From NCBI GenBank assembly GCA_018268315.1, contig JAFDWU010000002.1, forward strand, positions 535,153-599,152: a stretch of DNA of 64,000 nucleotides, read 5' to 3'. Numbering within the stretch: position 1 is the first letter of the stretch; each line of letters begins with the position of its first letter. Below are positions 9,580-18,233 of this stretch, piece by piece. Both the position numbers and the translations under genes were made by a program. Under the pieces are notes generated by a model. That model was not told the origin of the DNA and searched no databases. It worked only from the letters and a program-made list of their open reading frames with translations. The stretch comes from Armatimonadota bacterium. GTDB lineage: Bacteria; Armatimonadota; Fimbriimonadia; Fimbriimonadales; Fimbriimonadaceae.

Positions 9580-11915
9580 TTAGATACCGCCTTGCCCTTG
9601 TACATATTCATCGGGCAAGTAAAGGCAAGCTCTTTGCCGGCAGGTTGAGCAGGGACTACCACCGTTACCGGCGTGTTGAGCGGGGTCTCGGCGTGAAGCC
9701 CAATCTCCGGAAAGTCGACTGACGTCGCGCAGGTGTCCTTGATTCTGCGAATGAAGATCAGCTTCGTGGGTTTGCCCGCAGTCAGCCTGATCGAGGAAGG
9801 CGTATAGCCTGCTTCTGTGATTTCGATGGTGACCGCTCCGTTTACCGGCTCGGCCAGCGCTTCAACGGGGCGGATTCTAGAACCCGCCGCCAATCCATAG
9901 GGCGAAACGACAACCTTATACCCCTTCTTTAGCCCGCCGCGTACTGCCGTGAAACCGCCTGATCGCCCTCCAATCTGCACTTCCTGACGCGCAACCGTGA
10001 ACTCCCCTCCGCCGGAAGGGGTTGCCACCCATGCGTAGCTAAGAGTCTCAGTGCCCTGCGTTTCGGTTTGAATGGCCTCCGTCGGAATCACTAAGGCAGA
10101 TGCCTGGCTCCCGACCGCGATCTCCAGCGACACATATTGCCCAGGAGAGAAGCGCCCGCTCTTGTTGTCGTAGATGGCCTCGACGGTCCCCATGCGGGAA
10201 GCGGGGTCAACCACCGGCGATACCGAGGTGACCTTGAGCAGCAATGGCTGCGGGTCGCTGTGAGACAGGAGCACGCGAATACCATCGCCGACGTGGATTC
10301 TTGCCAAGTCTTGCTGGGGCACGTTGGCCTGGAGCCTGACCGGAGACACCTGGGCGATTTTGAGGACGGATTGGCCAGGGTTTACAACGACTCCCGGGCT
10401 AATGAGGCGCTGAGTCACCACTCCGTCAACCTCAGCCCGAAGCTCCGCGTACGCCTTCTGGGTTGTAGCGCCCTTCAAGCCCGCCGCGGCCTCGTTCACG
10501 CTTGCTCGCGATTGCTCGATCTTCGCCCTGGCGCTCTGCACTCCCGACTTCGCGGTTTCCGCCTGAGCCTGTTTCGATTTGAGGTTGGCTTGAGCCTTTT
10601 GAACCCGGGTCGTGGCCGCGGCAACTTCAGCGGATGCGCGAGCGAACTCGCTCTTGGCGGCGCGAAGCATGGCGTTCGCCTTGGTAACCCGCTCCTTGGC
10701 GGAGGCAACCGCGGCATCGGCCTTTTGGGCGGTTGCCTGGGCTTGCTGCCACTCATCCTTGGAGACCGCGCCCTTCGCATAAAGCGTCCTCATTCTCTCC
10801 AGTTCCTGCCTTTGATAACCCTCGTCCGCCTGTGCGGCATTCAGGTCTGCGTCCGCCGATCTTGCGTCCGCGCTTGCGGATTCGACGCCGGATTCCGCCG
10901 ACGAGCTGCCCGCCTTCGCGGCGTCAAGCATTGAGCGGGCTTCGGCAATCTCAGACTGCGCAATCGAAATCTCAGCCTGCGATTGTTGCACCATGTTCAG
11001 CGACTGGCTGTACTCCGAATCGGCAACGCTTACGCCCTGGCTCGCCGAGCTTACGCCCGCAGCCTTTTCGGCAATCATCGGATCGATCTGGCTTGTGTCA
11101 AGGCGAGCAAGTAACTGGCCACGGCGGACCTTATCCCCCACGTAGACGGGCATCGAGACGATCGTTCCGCTAACGCGCGGGATCACCTCTTGCTCGACGA
11201 ATCCCACTACCTGACCGGAGTAGGTCACTGCCTCGGCAAAGGGTTGCTCCCGGGCTTCGGCGAGAGTGACGGGAAGGACCCCTTCCGGCGCAGGGGTGTT
11301 CATTTCCATGACCTGAGCCTCAAGTGGGGTCATTGCCCCTTCCCGACGGAAGCTTCGCACCGCCCAGACCGCAATCAGGAGAGCTGCCGCCAGTAGAGCC
11401 AACGGCAGAAGGGTCTTGCGGTTAACGGCCGCCGAGAGACTCGCCTTTTGGCCGGTCGCTCGCATGCGCCAAAGCACGAAGGTAATAAGGATTGCTGCCG
11501 TGAGGAGGTAGAGCCAGAGCGGCGACCCTGGGCTGCCTCCACCCGCCTCGCCGGTTGCCAGCTTCAGCACGGTTGAGCCCTGGCCCGACGGGCCGAGGAT
11601 GGAGATAGAAACGTCGTAACTGCCAGCCATCGCAAAGACCGCGGGCGCGGAATACGTTCCCAGCGTTGCTTCTTCCGAAGCGGTCTCCTCGCGCTCACCC
11701 ATCGACATGCCGGGCATCTTGGCCAACACTTTCACGGTTGCTTTCGAAACGGGCTTGTTCTGGCTGTCCGAAATTTGGAGTAGGAGCCTTGCTTTGCCCA
11801 CGGGGATAACCTCTGGGCTCGAATGAAGGGAGACTTTATAGGGTCCCGCAACGCCATCCACCGCAAAGGCGGAAACGGAAACTACGAACAGAATCAGACA
11901 GGTGATTACCTTCAC
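9576..11915 (-). CDS. Three-module RND adaptor: YtkA-like domain + HlyD-type adaptor + C-terminal cupredoxin domain
   Basis: 779 residues, much longer than a normal 350-450-residue adaptor. After a signal peptide comes an immunoglobulin-like YtkA/FixH-type domain (about 25-120, with MPGMSMGEREE). Two membrane helices follow near 133-150 and 168-187. The adaptor proper starts with VTYSGQVVGFVEQEVIPRVSG and VYVGDKVRRGQLLARLD, then a very long Ala/Gln-rich coiled-coil hairpin (about 280-500), the second lipoyl half (AELRAEVDGVVTQRLISPG) and beta-barrel. The last 90 residues are cupredoxin-like, ending FTCPMNMYKGKAVSK, matching the free cupredoxin protein. Start is GTG with AGGAGG upstream; it overlaps the TolC stop. 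It should bridge pump and TolC; the added modules suggest metal capture at the complex (inference). Confidence 0.85.
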   Translation of the reverse strand: MKVITCLILFVVSVSAFAVDGVAGPYKVSLHSSPEVIPVGKARLLLQISDSQNKPVSKATVKVLAKMPGMSMGEREETASEEATLGTYSAPAVFAMAGSYDVSISILGPSGQGSTVLKLATGEAGGGSPGSPLWLYLLTAAILITFVLWRMRATGQKASLSAAVNRKTLLPLALLAAALLIAVWAVRSFRREGAMTPLEAQVMEMNTPAPEGVLPVTLAEAREQPFAEAVTYSGQVVGFVEQEVIPRVSGTIVSMPVYVGDKVRRGQLLARLDTSQIDPMIAEKAAGVSSASQGVSVADSEYSQSLNMVQQSQAEISIAQSEIAEARSMLDAAKAGSSSAESGVESASADARSADADLNAAQADEGYQRQELERMRTLYAKGAVSKDEWQQAQATAQKADAAVASAKERVTKANAMLRAAKSEFARASAEVAAATTRVQKAQANLKSKQAQAETAKSGVQSARAKIEQSRASVNEAAAGLKGATTQKAYAELRAEVDGVVTQRLISPGVVVNPGQSVLKIAQVSPVRLQANVPQQDLARIHVGDGIRVLLSHSDPQPLLLKVTSVSPVVDPASRMGTVEAIYDNKSGRFSPGQYVSLEIAVGSQASALVIPTEAIQTETQGTETLSYAWVATPSGGGEFTVARQEVQIGGRSGGFTAVRGGLKKGYKVVVSPYGLAAGSRIRPVEALAEPVNGAVTIEITEAGYTPSSIRLTAGKPTKLIFIRRIKDTCATSVDFPEIGLHAETPLNTPVTVVVPAQPAGKELAFTCPMNMYKGKAVSK

Positions 11916-13195
11916 GGATTTCCTCCTGTGGCCCGCTTAAGCCGGGCGGTTGCAATCGACAGGTCGAGTCTCGCTTGCGCGAGCTCAGTTCTCGACCGGG
12001 TGAGGGCGTCCAACGCATCGAGCTGTTCCAGCAAGATCGCCTTGCCTGCTTCGACCCTCAGCTTGATGACCGTGTAGGCGGATTCCGCCGCAGTCTGGGC
12101 GGCCTCCGCCGAGGTCAAGTTCGCCATCGCGGTAGCCTGGTCAAGGGCGGCCTGGCGCACCTCTTTCTCAACCTGAAGCTCAGTTTCGGTTAGGTTTGCC
12201 GTCACGCGTTGCTTCATTGCCTTGGCCTTCTCCACCTCTGACTGAACTCGTCCACCATCCCAGATTGGGAAGCTTATGGCTAAGCCAAGCGTAAGGCCAC
12301 CCATATCTCGCCGGTTGGTGGCATCTGCCATGCCGGTAGCGTAAAGCCTTGGCAGGCCGAGAGCCCTTGCCGCAAAAAGCTCAGAAGCGGCGGCTTCGGT
12401 TCTCGCTCTCGCGGATAGGAGGGCGCCGCGCTCCTTACGGGCAGATTCAAGAAGGCCGGCAAGCGAAGGTTGGTCTATCTTTGCTACCGGCGCTCCCGAG
12501 AGTTCAACCTCCGTCTCCAACTTGAGCCCGATCGTTTGCTTCAGATCCAGCAGGGCTTTGGCCTCGTTGTTTCTTGCCGTCGCTAATCCGCGCTCGGATC
12601 GGCTCACCTCGGCGCGCACACGCTGAACGGATGCTTCAATGGCCGCTCCGCTCTCGACTCTCGCCTCAGTTGTCTTAAGCAGTTCGCGGGCGGCGTTTAG
12701 GTTGGCTTCCGCTGCAATCACGTCTTCATGCATGAACTCAACGCTATAAAACTCCTCGGTCACCTTCAGAGCCAGATCAGCCTCGGCTTCTCTGTAATCG
12801 CCCGCCGCGGCTTTGGATTGCCATCTTGCCGAATCCGCCATCGCTCGAACATCACCCGCAATGATGGGAATCATGAGCATCAGGTTCCCATCCGAAAAGC
12901 TGCCGGGAGGAATCTGCATCAAAGCCGAAGGTTCGGTTCTCGGGACCGATGTGAGGATCGATGAGTTGTTGCCGGTCGAAGCAAACCCGTTTGCAGATAC
13001 CCAGGGGCCGGCCATCGCCTTCGCCCCTCTTTCGGCAGCGAGAGCAAACGCGAATTCCGCCCTTGCAGCGCGCAGGACTGGGCTTGAAGTTCGTGCGAGG
13101 GAAAGCGCATCTTCAAGGCTCAGCGTTCTGGTCTGCGCCAGTGCGACATTCGCGAAGAGAAGCGACCAGCAGAGTGCAGTCAGGCTGCGATTCAT
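11912..13195 (-). CDS. TolC-family outer-membrane efflux protein
   Basis: 427 residues: a signal peptide (MNRSLTALCWSLLFANVALAQ), then two repeats of the TolC/OEP pattern rich in Ala, Glu and Arg (LSLEDALSLARTSSPVLRAARAE near residues 24-46; LLESARKERGALLSARARTEAA near 230-250; ESAYTVIKLRVEAGKAILLEQLDALDALTRSRTELAQARLD near the end). Length fits the family. It forms the outer-membrane channel of the tripartite efflux system encoded with it. The ATG overlaps the stop of the CpxP-like gene (ATGA) and its own stop overlaps the adaptor start (GTGA). Confidence 0.87.
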   Translation of the reverse strand: MNRSLTALCWSLLFANVALAQTRTLSLEDALSLARTSSPVLRAARAEFAFALAAERGAKAMAGPWVSANGFASTGNNSSILTSVPRTEPSALMQIPPGSFSDGNLMLMIPIIAGDVRAMADSARWQSKAAAGDYREAEADLALKVTEEFYSVEFMHEDVIAAEANLNAARELLKTTEARVESGAAIEASVQRVRAEVSRSERGLATARNNEAKALLDLKQTIGLKLETEVELSGAPVAKIDQPSLAGLLESARKERGALLSARARTEAAASELFAARALGLPRLYATGMADATNRRDMGGLTLGLAISFPIWDGGRVQSEVEKAKAMKQRVTANLTETELQVEKEVRQAALDQATAMANLTSAEAAQTAAESAYTVIKLRVEAGKAILLEQLDALDALTRSRTELAQARLDLSIATARLKRATGGNP

Positions 13196-13665
13196 CGCTT
13201 CACCTCTCGCTGCTGGGCGGAGTCAAGCACGCCGATGGCGGCTTGCCATTTTGCTTCTCGCACCGCATCAAATTCGCGGGAGAGTTGGGAGTAGTCATGA
13301 AGCCCAGCCTGGACCTGATCCATCCTTCCTCGTGTCGGGGTGATTCGCTGCATCGCCGCGAGCAGCCGGGATTTTTCTTGCTGCCAGCCCGAGTCGATCA
13401 TTTCGATGCGAGCCTTCTGTGAGGCAGTAAGGCCGAGCCCAGGATGACTTAAAAGCAAGCCAGGCTCGGGCTTCCAAAGTGGCTTGGTTGGCGCTGGCGT
13501 ATTGGCCCTCGCCACCTGCGGTGGAGGCGGGCTTACAAAGCTGAATGCTACGATGCCGAGCGCTGCTAGGAGCGCAACGATAGTGCCCGGCCCGAAGAGC
13601 CTGCCCTTGCTGTTGCATCCGCAGTTCGCAGAGCCGCACGTGTGTTTAGATGATGTTCGTAAAAT
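13192..13665 (-). CDS. Membrane-anchored CpxP/Spy-like metal-sensor protein, probable ATT start
   Basis: A conservative GTG start at 13515 gives 107 residues with the CpxP/Spy/CnrX look: a helical region LGLTASQKARIEMIDSGWQQEKSRLL and a Gln/Arg-rich tail. However, the frame stays open upstream through 50 more codons, and these encode a Cys-rich head (HTCGSANCGCN) and a good membrane helix (TIVALLAALGIVAFSFV) followed by a PPPP linker. No ATG, GTG or TTG is available there. An ATT codon at 13665-13663 lies 6 bases after GAGGGA (13677-13672) and would give 157 residues. Alternatively ATG at 13681 opens an 11-codon frame that one base change would join. Periplasmic metal sensing or chaperone role is inferred from family and operon. 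Confidence 0.65.
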   Translation of the reverse strand: MLRTSSKHTCGSANCGCNSKGRLFGPGTIVALLAALGIVAFSFVSPPPPQVARANTPAPTKPLWKPEPGLLLSHPGLGLTASQKARIEMIDSGWQQEKSRLLAAMQRITPTRGRMDQVQAGLHDYSQLSREFDAVREAKWQAAIGVLDSAQQREVKR

Positions 13666-13731
13666 GGTAATTCCCTCGCATAGTCATGTCCTGGCCGCGC
13701 ATAGCGATAAGTGGGCGGCAAGTGCCGGAGA

Positions 13732-14166
13732 CTAGCGAAGGGGAGGCGCACGAAGGCCGTTAAACCGTAAATTCGGGGGTCGGATTCTTTGGATTTCGAG
13801 ATGAATCGGCGTCGATTGAACTGACGTAATCGGAGCCATCGCTAAGGCGACTGAACTCGACAGTAGAGCCAGAGGCTCAGGCGATTCTGCAAAGCCCATC
13901 GCCTTCTCAGAAGGAAGAGTGGCTTGGGCCGCCAATCTGCAACCTGCTGACCTCGCCGACAACTCGGGCTGGGAGCCTCGGCTGGATTTAGTTTCCGTAG
14001 CGCAACACGCGCAGGCCTTATGCCCGCTCATCTTGCAAATAGCTTTAGCGGGGGTGGGCTGGGGAGAATCGGGACAGATGCACGCAAGCGCGCCTGAACT
14101 CATCTGAGAGATGAGCATGACGGTCGCAAGCAGAAATCGTCCGATAAGGTTCAACGTATCTTCCAA
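13732..14166 (-). CDS. Secreted cysteine-rich protein, first gene of the metal-efflux operon
   Basis: 144 residues from a TTG start (14166). A hydrophobic N-terminal segment (LIGRFLLATVMLISQMSSGALA) is followed by a Cys cluster: CIC near residue 29, then CKMSGHKACACC near 44-54. The rest is low-complexity and contains no domain I recognise. Clustered Cys and His in a secreted small protein ahead of a copper-type efflux operon suggest metal binding (inference). The start is uncertain, since no strong ribosome-binding site precedes the TTG and an internal ATG within the signal region is possible. Confidence 0.6.
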   Translation of the reverse strand: MEDTLNLIGRFLLATVMLISQMSSGALACICPDSPQPTPAKAICKMSGHKACACCATETKSSRGSQPELSARSAGCRLAAQATLPSEKAMGFAESPEPLALLSSSVALAMAPITSVQSTPIHLEIQRIRPPNLRFNGLRAPPLR

Positions 14167-14289
14167 CGCTCAGACAAGCTAATGAATTCCTGTCTGGCGT
14201 GTCCTGAGTTCAGTGTAGCAGGGCGGTCTTCTCTAGTAACTTAATGTCGTTGTAATTGATGACTTCCGGCCTACGCGATCCCATAAGTT

Positions 14290-16482
14290 CTAGCTTCCGG
14301 AGTTCGAACTCGAAGACGCTGGGGAGATCTTGACCACCGACTTCTTGAACTCGGGAATCTTGCTCACGGGGTCGAGAGCCCGATTCGTCAGCAAATTCGC
14401 CGACTGCGCGCCTGCCCAGTGATACGGAATGAAGATCGTGTCAGGGCGGATGGTGGTCACCACCTTCGCTTTCAGCACAAGTGATCCTCGCCGACTCTCA
14501 ACCTTCATATCCTGCCCGTCAACAATCCCGTACTGAGTTGCAAGCGTCGGGTGAATCTCAACGTATGGCTCGGGGCACAGATCAACGAGTCCACCAATTC
14601 GCCGGGTTTGGGTTCCACTCAGATACTGCGAAACCACGCGACCGGTAGTTAGGATGACCGGATATTCGTCATCAGGCTCTTCTGCGCTGGGGCGATAAGT
14701 CACCGCATTGAAGTGGGCTTTGCCATCGGAAGTCGGAAACTTCAGGTCCTCCCACAACCGCGGAGTGCCGGGATGCCCAATTTCAGGGCACGGCCAAAAT
14801 ACGCCCATCTCGTTTTCAATTCGCTCGTAAGTGATGCCGTAGTAGTCCGCGGTTCCGCCCTTGCTCGCCACCCTCAGTTCGTTGAATATCTCTTCAGATG
14901 AGGAGTAATTGAAAAATTGCCCCCGCCCTAGCCTTCGCGCCAACTCAAGGATGATCTCAGTGTCAGCGCGCGCCTCACCGGGAGGATCAACCGCTTTCCG
15001 GATGCGGATAACGCGCCCTTCTGCGCTCGTGCTGGTGCCTTCCTCTTCCTCGTGCAGCGATCCCGCAAGAACGTAGTCCGCGTGCTGCGCGGTCTCATTC
15101 AGGAAGAAATCAATAGCGGTGTAGAACTCCAGCCGACTAAGCGCTTCGCGCGTAAAGTTGGAGTCTGGAAGTGACACAAGGGGGTTGAAGCAGATGCTGA
15201 TGAGCACCTTGATCTCGCCCTCGTGGATCATATTCATCAGTTCCTGCGCTGTATGTCCCTTTTCGGGCAGCTCCGACTCAGGAATTCCCCACACATCAGC
15301 GATGTACTTGCGATGCTCAGGATTGCTGATATCGCGGTTGCCCGGAAGCTGATCGCATTTGTGGCCATGCTCGCGCCCACCCTGACCGTTGCCTTGGCCG
15401 GTGATGGTTCCGTAACCACAGCCCGGCCTGCCGATACGCCCGGTGGCGAGTACAAGATTGATGCAAGAAACCACATTGTCCACGCCTTTGGTGTGATGTT
15501 CGATACCGCGTGCGTGCAGGAGGAACGAAGTTTTGGCATGGCCCCACATACGCGCGGCTTTCTCGATATCCTCCACCTTTACGCCGCTGATCCGGCTGGC
15601 TTCCTCTACCGTCATCGCAAGCGCGGCCGCTTTCGTCTCCTCCCAGCCGCTGGTGTGGTCGCGGATGAAGTCGTGGTCAAGAAGGTTATCTTCAATCAGG
15701 ATGCGGAGCATCGCGAGCAGCAAGGCTGAATCGGCTCCCGGCCGAACCGGCAAATGAAGGTCGCAGGTTCTCGCCAAAGGAGTAATGCGCGGGTCGACCA
15801 TGATCAGCTTCGCGCCCTTGTCGCGAGCCCGCCAAATGTAGTCGGTGGTGATGGGAGAGCACTCGGCCACATTCGTGCCAAGGCACATGATGACTTCCGC
15901 ATCGAGAATGTCCGCCCACGAGTTGCTGGTTCGGTCAAGGCCAAAAGCCTTCTTGTTCCCCGCCCCTGCGCTCACCATGCAAAGCCGTCCGTTGTAGTCC
16001 AGCTCGCGCGTTTGAAGGGCGACTCTCGCGAACTTGCCGACGAGGTAGCTCTTTTCGTTCGTTAGCGATACACCCGAGAGCAGCGCCACCGAGTTCTTGC
16101 CATACTTCGCCTGAGCCGCTTGAATCGCCTCCACTGTGCGAGAGAGGGCTTCTTCCCAACTGGTCTTTACAAAACCCACGCCCTCCACTCGCTTCAGGGG
16201 AGAGGTGAGTCGGTCAGGATGGCCGCCCTGCATGTACCGCTTCACCCCTTTCGGGCACAGTTTGCCGCGGTTGAACGGGAACTCCTCCCATGGCTCGAAC
16301 CCGATGACGCTGTTGCCGCGCACCTTTAGCTGAATGCCGCACTGCTGACCGCAGAAGCAGCAATGGGTTTTGACCAGCTTTTCCGCCTCGCCACGGCCCT
16401 GCCAGCCGCCAGGCGGCTCATAGTTCAAATGCGGGCCGAACTCTTGGATCAGCGCTTCAGGGGAGGTTGGTAGCTTTGCCAT
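14290..16482 (-). CDS. narB: Molybdopterin nitrate reductase catalytic subunit, NarB/NasA-like
   Basis: 730 residues. The N-terminus carries a [4Fe-4S] motif C-x2-C-x3-C (CCFCGQQC near residues 41-48) with a fourth Cys in GKLCPKG near 75. The Mo-bis-MGD domains follow: the probable Mo-ligand Cys in [10 protein letters not shown] near 160, [13 protein letters not shown] and [28 protein letters not shown] near 345. The C-terminal cofactor-binding domain begins at [22 protein letters not shown]. There is no Tat signal, so the enzyme should sit in the cytoplasm and reduce nitrate to nitrite with a two-electron input. Neighbours NarK, NnrS-like and Crp/Fnr support nitrate. No nitrite reductase is present here, so assimilatory versus respiratory use is open. 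It lies 6 bases after the cytochrome b gene. Confidence 0.85.
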   Translation of the reverse strand: MAKLPTSPEALIQEFGPHLNYEPPGGWQGRGEAEKLVKTHCCFCGQQCGIQLKVRGNSVIGFEPWEEFPFNRGKLCPKGVKRYMQGGHPDRLTSPLKRVEGVGFVKTSWEEALSRTVEAIQAAQAKYGKNSVALLSGVSLTNEKSYLVGKFARVALQTRELDYNGRLCMVSAGAGNKKAFGLDRTSNSWADILDAEVIMCLGTNVAECSPITTDYIWRARDKGAKLIMVDPRITPLARTCDLHLPVRPGADSALLLAMLRILIEDNLLDHDFIRDHTSGWEETKAAALAMTVEEASRISGVKVEDIEKAARMWGHAKTSFLLHARGIEHHTKGVDNVVSCINLVLATGRIGRPGCGYGTITGQGNGQGGREHGHKCDQLPGNRDISNPEHRKYIADVWGIPESELPEKGHTAQELMNMIHEGEIKVLISICFNPLVSLPDSNFTREALSRLEFYTAIDFFLNETAQHADYVLAGSLHEEEEGTSTSAEGRVIRIRKAVDPPGEARADTEIILELARRLGRGQFFNYSSSEEIFNELRVASKGGTADYYGITYERIENEMGVFWPCPEIGHPGTPRLWEDLKFPTSDGKAHFNAVTYRPSAEEPDDEYPVILTTGRVVSQYLSGTQTRRIGGLVDLCPEPYVEIHPTLATQYGIVDGQDMKVESRRGSLVLKAKVVTTIRPDTIFIPYHWAGAQSANLLTNRALDPVSKIPEFKKSVVKISPASSSSNSGS

Positions 16483-16488
16483 AAATCG

Positions 16489-17508
16489 TTAACCGACGAA
16501 GGGTTGGCCTTCGAACAAATTTGCTTGGTTGATCGCGATCAGCTTTCGCTTTTCTTGGGGCGACAAGTTCTGGTGAGAACCGAAATCAAAGCCGATCTCT
16601 TGCATTACGTCCACGAGATCGTCGTGATGCAGCTGAGACTGGTAGGCCTGGCCCGACCTTTCGCAAATCGCCTGCGGGCCGACAGAACCTTCCATCTTGT
16701 AGAACTGGACGCCCAACTGAGCCGGACGCTGGGCAATGTGGAAGAGCTTGCCAAACGGCATGTAGAGCAGGATGAGCACTACCGTGAAGGCGTGCAACAA
16801 GGATAGGAAGGAGAAGTGCGAACCCCCCATCAGCTTGTAGCTCGCCGTTAGCATTAGCCCGCTAACCGCAACCGCAAAGAGCAGGAACAGAGGCAGCATG
16901 TCGTTGTAAAGGGTTTGGACGGCCTGCGCGCCGTGTTCGAACATTCGTCGATGCATCGCAAAGCCCACTCCGATGAGAACGAAGACCGCGCTGAAGTTCA
17001 GCGCGTTGAACATTACAAAGCCGAGGGCGCTGTGCGGGTCGAACACGAACTGGCGCATCCCCATGAACTCGACCGCATAATCGCTTCCGGCCGGGCTGAA
17101 CTGCACCCAGCCCCAACTCAGCGGAAAGGTAACCGCGAACGCAAGCAGGCAGCCCCACGCCAAGCACATGTGTCCAATCCAGCGATTGCGACCGCGCCTT
17201 GCAATGAATAGCTGCAAAACGATGTTGTGGAAGGTCAGCTTGATAAGCTTGAAGAAATTTCCGATGAGGAAACGGGGTCGGAAGAACAGCCTCCACGAGG
17301 CCACAAAGTATTTCCAGGTCGGCGGACGTTGAATCCACATCAGGTAGCGATAGGCAAACCCAAAGGCGGCAAGAACGGTAGCCGCCGCATAAGGAGCAAG
17401 GGGCGCATCAAACCGCGAGAACTGCCCCGATCCGAAGTAGATTCCCAGAAAGACACCTCCGGCCGCCAAAATCCCGCCGGCGAGGGACACTGCCTGAGAC
17501 CGGCTCAT
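16489..17508 (-). CDS. NarI/HdrE-like membrane cytochrome b
   Basis: 339 residues with about seven hydrophobic segments. Membrane histidines are suitably placed for heme b: FHNI and WIGH near residues 93-115, GFAMHRRMFEH near 195-205, and LLHAFTVVLILLYMPFGKLFH near 240-260, where two His are separated by about 18 residues as in NarI and HdrE/DsrM cytochromes. The soluble C-terminal tail carries no cofactor motif. It probably oxidises quinol and passes electrons toward the NarB-like enzyme. That link is inferred from gene order: it lies between the Crp/Fnr gene (4-base overlap) and narB. Confidence 0.7.
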   Translation of the reverse strand: MSRSQAVSLAGGILAAGGVFLGIYFGSGQFSRFDAPLAPYAAATVLAAFGFAYRYLMWIQRPPTWKYFVASWRLFFRPRFLIGNFFKLIKLTFHNIVLQLFIARRGRNRWIGHMCLAWGCLLAFAVTFPLSWGWVQFSPAGSDYAVEFMGMRQFVFDPHSALGFVMFNALNFSAVFVLIGVGFAMHRRMFEHGAQAVQTLYNDMLPLFLLFAVAVSGLMLTASYKLMGGSHFSFLSLLHAFTVVLILLYMPFGKLFHIAQRPAQLGVQFYKMEGSVGPQAICERSGQAYQSQLHHDDLVDVMQEIGFDFGSHQNLSPQEKRKLIAINQANLFEGQPFVG

Positions 17509-18233
17509 TGAGACATCACCTCCGTCAGCTTAGCTTCATCGAGGATGGAGATGAGATGCTTATCGGTAGCGACAACGCCCTCTTTCTGCCACTTGCTGAG
17601 CACACGAATAGACGTCTCGGTAGTAGTCCCCGCCATCTCAGCGATGTCCTGACGCGTTAGCGGCACCTGAATATTAATGGCATGGCCGTTTCGTGCGCCA
17701 TAAGAATCCGCGAGGATGAACAGAATGGCGGCAATTCGCTGCTCAACCTTTCCCGACGAGAGGCGAGACATCATGTCGTGTGCGCGCCGTAGCCTTGGGC
17801 CCAAGTTACGTACCACTTGATCCTTCAGCTTATCGTTAGCCTGATAGGCGGCAATCAGATTCCGTGCCGACGCTTTCATGTACCAACAATGGGTGGCAGC
17901 AAGCGCGCTTAGCGGAAAAGAGCGCCCCTCAAGCACGACCATTAACCCCAGGCACTGACCCGGGCCAAGGAGTTCAACCGCCATTTCCTGGCCGCTCGGA
18001 TTCAACTTCGTCATCTTGATGAACCCCACGCCGATGATCGCCGCATATTCAGCGGGTGAGCCCGCGTGCCAAATTAACTCGCCGCGCTCCGCATAGGCCA
18101 TGAACGAGGATTCGATGAGGTCTTCGCGCTGGGCCTCGGTTAGCGGGTTCAGCAGTGTGCATGCTTGAAGCACACTCGCCTTGGTGGGCCGCTCCGGAAT
18201 TGATGAGAAGTCGGTAAGAACGGGGTCAGGCAT
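17505..18233 (-). CDS. Crp/Fnr-family transcription regulator of the nitrate cluster
   Basis: 242 residues: an N-terminal cyclic-nucleotide-binding-like beta-roll (about 25-140, with GELIWHAGSPAEYAAIIGVGFIKM and GPGQCLG), a dimer helix, and a C-terminal winged helix. The recognition helix lies in LTRQDIAEMAGTTTETSIRVLSKW near residues 190-213. The E and R of that helix correspond to the residues that read TGA half-sites in Crp and Fnr. No FNR-type N-terminal Cys cluster is visible, so oxygen sensing by Fe-S is unlikely; the signal could be NO, redox or nitrate-linked. It sits inside the nitrate operon and is the natural candidate for the three 16-base dyads upstream. Confidence 0.85.
   Translation of the reverse strand: MPDPVLTDFSSIPERPTKASVLQACTLLNPLTEAQREDLIESSFMAYAERGELIWHAGSPAEYAAIIGVGFIKMTKLNPSGQEMAVELLGPGQCLGLMVVLEGRSFPLSALAATHCWYMKASARNLIAAYQANDKLKDQVVRNLGPRLRRAHDMMSRLSSGKVEQRIAAILFILADSYGARNGHAINIQVPLTRQDIAEMAGTTTETSIRVLSKWQKEGVVATDKHLISILDEAKLTEVMSQ

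Noticed and set aside
13600-13690. In-frame UGA as selenocysteine in the CpxP-like gene
   Set aside because: The TGA before the frame is followed directly by the ribosome-binding site, and no hairpin follows it, so a normal stop is simpler.
14171-14196. CAGACA-N14-TGTCTG inverted repeat before the metal operon
   Set aside because: The spacer is long and no matching regulator is nearby. Too weak to call an operator.
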